From contig BFEA01000560.1 of assembly GCA_003427395.1 (NCBI GenBank), forward strand, positions 218,199-249,279: a DNA stretch of 31,081 nucleotides, read 5' to 3'. Below the pieces are notes generated by a model that did not search any database, was not told where the DNA came from, and worked only from the letters and a program-made list of their open reading frames with translations. Position numbers and translations under genes: made by a program. Shown here piece after piece: positions 28,706-31,081 of the stretch. Source of the stretch: Chara braunii. Lineage: Eukaryota; Streptophyta; Charophyceae; Charales; Characeae. Numbering within the stretch: position 1 is the stretch's first letter; every line of letters starts with the position of its first letter.

Positions 28706-28896
28706 TTGCAATGGATAAGGATGACCCTAACCAGGTTATTCAGTTGGAATGGATAAGGATGGCCCTAACCAGGCTGTCCGCTTGGAATAGACAAGGATGG
28801 CCCTAACCAGGCTGTCCCATTGCAATGGATGAGAATGGCCCTAACCAGGCCGTTCGACCTAGAATTGGAAAGAACGACCCTAATCAGGTTGTTCGG
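28706..28896 (+). repeat. 38-bp minisatellite, five copies
   Basis: Units start at 28706, 28744, 28782, 28821 and 28860, with lengths of 37-39 bases. Each holds GGATxAGxATGxCCCTAACCAGG or a close variant (the last is most diverged). They are probably slippage or unequal-exchange products. Confidence 0.9.
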
Positions 28897-29087
28897 AATG
28901 GCCCCTGACAAGGTTCATTCTCTGGAATTGGCACTGGGGTCCCCTTGCATGGCTGCTTGAGACGCATGGGATATTGGAAAAGAGTTGAGCCTTGAATAAG
29001 ATATTGGAAAGAGTGAGCCTTGAGAAAGAGACTCGATGTGGGACTCAACCTTGAAATTGGACTCAGCCTTGGAAGAGACATTGCATT

Positions 29088-29160
29088 GAGCATTGGAATT
29101 GGATTGAGCATTCGAATTGGATTGAGCATTGGAATTGGATTGAGTATTGAAAATTGCATT
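29088..29160 (+). repeat. 18-bp minisatellite, four copies
   Basis: Four consecutive copies of GAGCATTGGAATTGGATT; the second has one change and the fourth is degenerate with an extra base. On the minus strand it reads as Asn-Ala-Gln-Ser repeats in a short open frame, which is not evidence of a gene. Confidence 0.92.
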
Positions 29161-30653
29161 GCATAAACAGGGGACCCTAAGCAACTCGAAATGGACTTGG
29201 AAAGAGCATTGAAATGGAATTTCCCCTTTCTTCTGGTCTTTAGCCTCAGCAAGAGGTGGATACCGGTGCATGCACCGTGACCCCAAGACCTCTATTCCTC
29301 TGAAGGAAAAAGTTTCAGCGCGACCTGTCCCTCTTCAAGAGGGTGAGGGTCAAAGGATTAAGGCACCTACCACTTGGATCGGTGCGGGACATCCGGAACC
29401 ACCTCCGACAATGAGCTCTAGTCGGGGAGCTCAAACTGCGCCTCCTGTTGAACGCCTAAACGTCAAAGGGCGAGAGAGCCAAATGGGCGAGAGAGCCATT
29501 CTCATCTAGTCTAAATTGCTACTCTCCAGCTACATGCCATGTCATAGAGGGGTGTCATGGCTGTTTGGATCGGACCTCGGCTGCCCACGCTAAGTTGGGT
29601 GGCACTGTCCAAGGGGAGGGGCTTGGCGGAGTACAGGGTGGAGTCCGTGGCCACCACGGCGCACTGGCACTGCCCTGCCGAAACATTACAACCGTTTCGG
29701 GACTAATTGCGAGGTCTTCATAACTGCACTCGCGGACTGATTGAGAGCCCCAACTCTCTTGAAAGGAAGAGGCCGGAATCTGGAAAACCACCACTCGGGA
29801 GGAACGATTCGCGAGGAACGCTCTTACGGCTAGACGAGGCCCTGGAAGGTTTGGATTGGACCTGCCTAACAGACGTGAGGAGAAACCTTGGTATCGGTGC
29901 TCGCCACGTAAGAGAAGAAAGTTCGGACCGGGTAGAAGGATGAGGCGTCGTCCGCCGGGGAAGGACTGATCACCCTTTCTTTTGTGAGGCGGACGGGCTT
30001 GTGTCCTTGACTTGCGGTCGGAGGGCCAAAGGTCTGCGTACCTCCGGGTGAGAACCAGTCGCGCGATGGGGACATCGCGTTTTGAGTGGGGGGAAGGCGT
30101 GCCATCTACCAATAAATACGCATGGAAAAATACCGGTATTTGGTTTTGCATGGGCCTGAGAAAAGGGGGCCTGGCAGGGTGCCCAGAGCAGAAAAGTCTT
30201 GAGCAAGCAATTGGTATGAGCCTAAGAGATGAGCCTGGCAGGATGATTGGGAAGGAAAAGATTGGCATGATTGACTTTGTATGGACCAAGCAGGATGGGA
30301 AGTGGACAAGTAATTGGTATTGCATGGACTTGAGGAGAAAGCTTGATAAGGGGCCTAAGAAGAGAAAGGCATGAGGAATGAGCCAATTGGCACACGTGGG
30401 AAGCTAACCAAGTAAAGAAGCAAGAAAGGAAAAGGGGGTGAGATGCATGCGGAATTGGCAGGACCTGAGAAAAGCCGGAGAAAGCAACCCGGGAAAAAGC
30501 ATGTGGATCTGGTTATGACTAAGTTTTGGGGAGAGGAAAATTTGTACTGAAAATGTGCAGAAGTCATAAGAATGATGAATGGGACAAAACCAGGATGGTG
30601 TCTGCTCGAGAATGTTTTCTCAATGAAAAGGGAAGATAGACCTGAGATTACGA

Positions 30654-30974
30654 ATGCAGCCTTCAAGACATTGTCGAGAGCGAGAAATAACGTACAATGA
30701 AAGACTAGCTGCAAGACATGTCTACTGTCGGACCTCTCCAAAGGATGATGCTACCTCGGTCCCTGGGAGGGTGATGGGCGTGTCGTTCTTTCTTTTGTGG
30801 AACGATACTGAAGGTTGTGGGGAGGCTCTTGAGTATTTGGGAGTTCCAGTAAGAAAGAGATACAGCTGTGACACGGACGTTGATGCACAGAGAGTGTTAC
30901 GCGCTCCATACAAAGGCATTATTGAGCTTGGGGACGTTACACAATCCAAAGGAAACCCGAAAACAGAACCCTGA
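30654..30974 (+). pseudogene. Fragment resembling the N-terminus of a C5 cytosine DNA methyltransferase domain
   Basis: The ORF starts at ATG 30654 and is 106 residues. Residues 43-97 (30780-30944) read like the first Rossmann part of a C5 methyltransferase. GVSFFLLWNDTEGCGEAL stands where motif I has x-SLFDGIGG. YLGVPVRKRYSCDTDVDA carries the acidic residues of motif II. GIIELGDVTQ matches motif III (G-D-V). Motif IV (PC) with its catalytic Cys is absent; the frame ends soon after. Motif I is degenerate (F-D-G replaced by W-N-D), so it could not bind cofactor normally. Retrotransposon-borne C5 methyltransferases are described in charophytes, which makes the context plausible. The assignment is by eye. 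Confidence 0.42.
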
Positions 30975-31081
30975 CCTCCCCATTACCCCCTCCGCCCCAA
31001 GGGGCAAAAACTAAAGAAAAACCCCAAGGAAGGAATGGGAAAAGGACACAAAGTACCCTGGCAAGCTAACTACCCATCTCA
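30975..31081. other. Right edge, no feature seen
   Basis: A C-rich then A-rich stretch of 107 bases with no recognisable signal, possibly continuing the element beyond the window. Confidence 0.6.

Larger units (their letters stand above)
27767..30653. other. Noncoding, repeat-rich tail region
   Basis: No gene could be supported over 2.9 kb. Many small open frames occur on both strands but lack motifs. It holds two minisatellites (28706-28896 and 29088-29160), two related ATATTGGAAA stretches near 28970-29030, and a GGGCGAGAGAGCC duplication near 29466-29500. It could be the 3' part of the second element or older debris; no 3' LTR matching the 15-kb LTR was seen. Confidence 0.5.

Noticed and set aside
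28706-29160. Possible CRISPR array
   Set aside because: Units are contiguous with no unique spacers and the genome is eukaryotic; these are minisatellites.
28915-29286. Minus-strand Asn/Ser/Gln-repeat protein
   Set aside because: Direct translation of the 18-bp minisatellite; no independent support.
29889-29900. PBS-like TGGTATCGGTGC
   Set aside because: One base from the PBS variant but without a CA-ended LTR before it or leader after it; probably coincidence.
29555-30325. 256-codon open frame on the minus strand
   Set aside because: No domain, Pro/Ser/Arg-rich composition, and it reads the complement of a degenerate repeat-like region; length alone is not enough.
30012-30374. 120-codon plus-strand ORF
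   Set aside because: Lys/Gly-rich low-complexity sequence with no motif, overlapping the minus-strand frame above; likely chance.

Overview
The window is eukaryotic nuclear DNA, almost entirely made of decayed retrotransposons. No host gene, tRNA, rRNA or prokaryotic operon could be supported. Plant-type features (a Ty3/gypsy element with a chromodomain, primer binding sites matching initiator Met tRNA, a LINE whose ORF1 ends in a zinc knuckle, perfect CAG|GTAAGT splice donors) suggest a green-lineage genome. A large, repeat-rich streptophyte alga such as Chara would fit, but that is inference. There is an 85-base assembly gap at 15156-15240 and single Ns at 4208, 15392 and 15506.

Layout. 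(1) 1-5190, plus strand: a broken Ty3/gypsy chromovirus-type element in the order Gag, protease, RT, RNase H, integrase, chromodomain. The window starts inside gag. Its 3' noncoding region, with two short tandem arrays, runs to about 6.45 kb. (2) About 6847-7830, minus strand: the inner end of an LTR with a primer binding site (PBS), then a 31-bp tandem repeat of hairpin-forming units. (3) 8577-12400, minus strand: a LINE with ORF1 and only the start of ORF2 (AP-type endonuclease). RT is missing, but a 3' end with a poly(A) run follows, so the copy is internally deleted. Upstream of it lies 1.1 kb of pyrimidine-rich degenerate repeats that could be its promoter. (4) 13.9-15.45 kb, plus strand: LTR-like and leader-like sequence with a good intron, a TATA box and a PBS. 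(5) 15454-26732, plus strand: the internal region of a second Ty3/gypsy element. Between its PBS and gag lies a 3.3-kb head-to-tail array of four diverged copies of one unknown gene. Gag, protease, RT, RNase H and integrase follow. (6) 26733-31081: an acidic ORF with two SUMO-interaction-like motifs, then repeat-rich noncoding DNA with two minisatellites, and near the right edge a short ORF resembling the first motifs of a C5 cytosine DNA methyltransferase.

Most coding units carry frameshifts or in-frame stops, so nothing here is likely to be autonomous now. The most notable content is the four-copy accessory gene family inside the 5' part of the second element. Next come the methyltransferase-like fragment and the shared PBS variant TGGTATCGGAGC in two oppositely oriented LTR fragments. 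All domain calls come from reading motifs by eye, with no database search.
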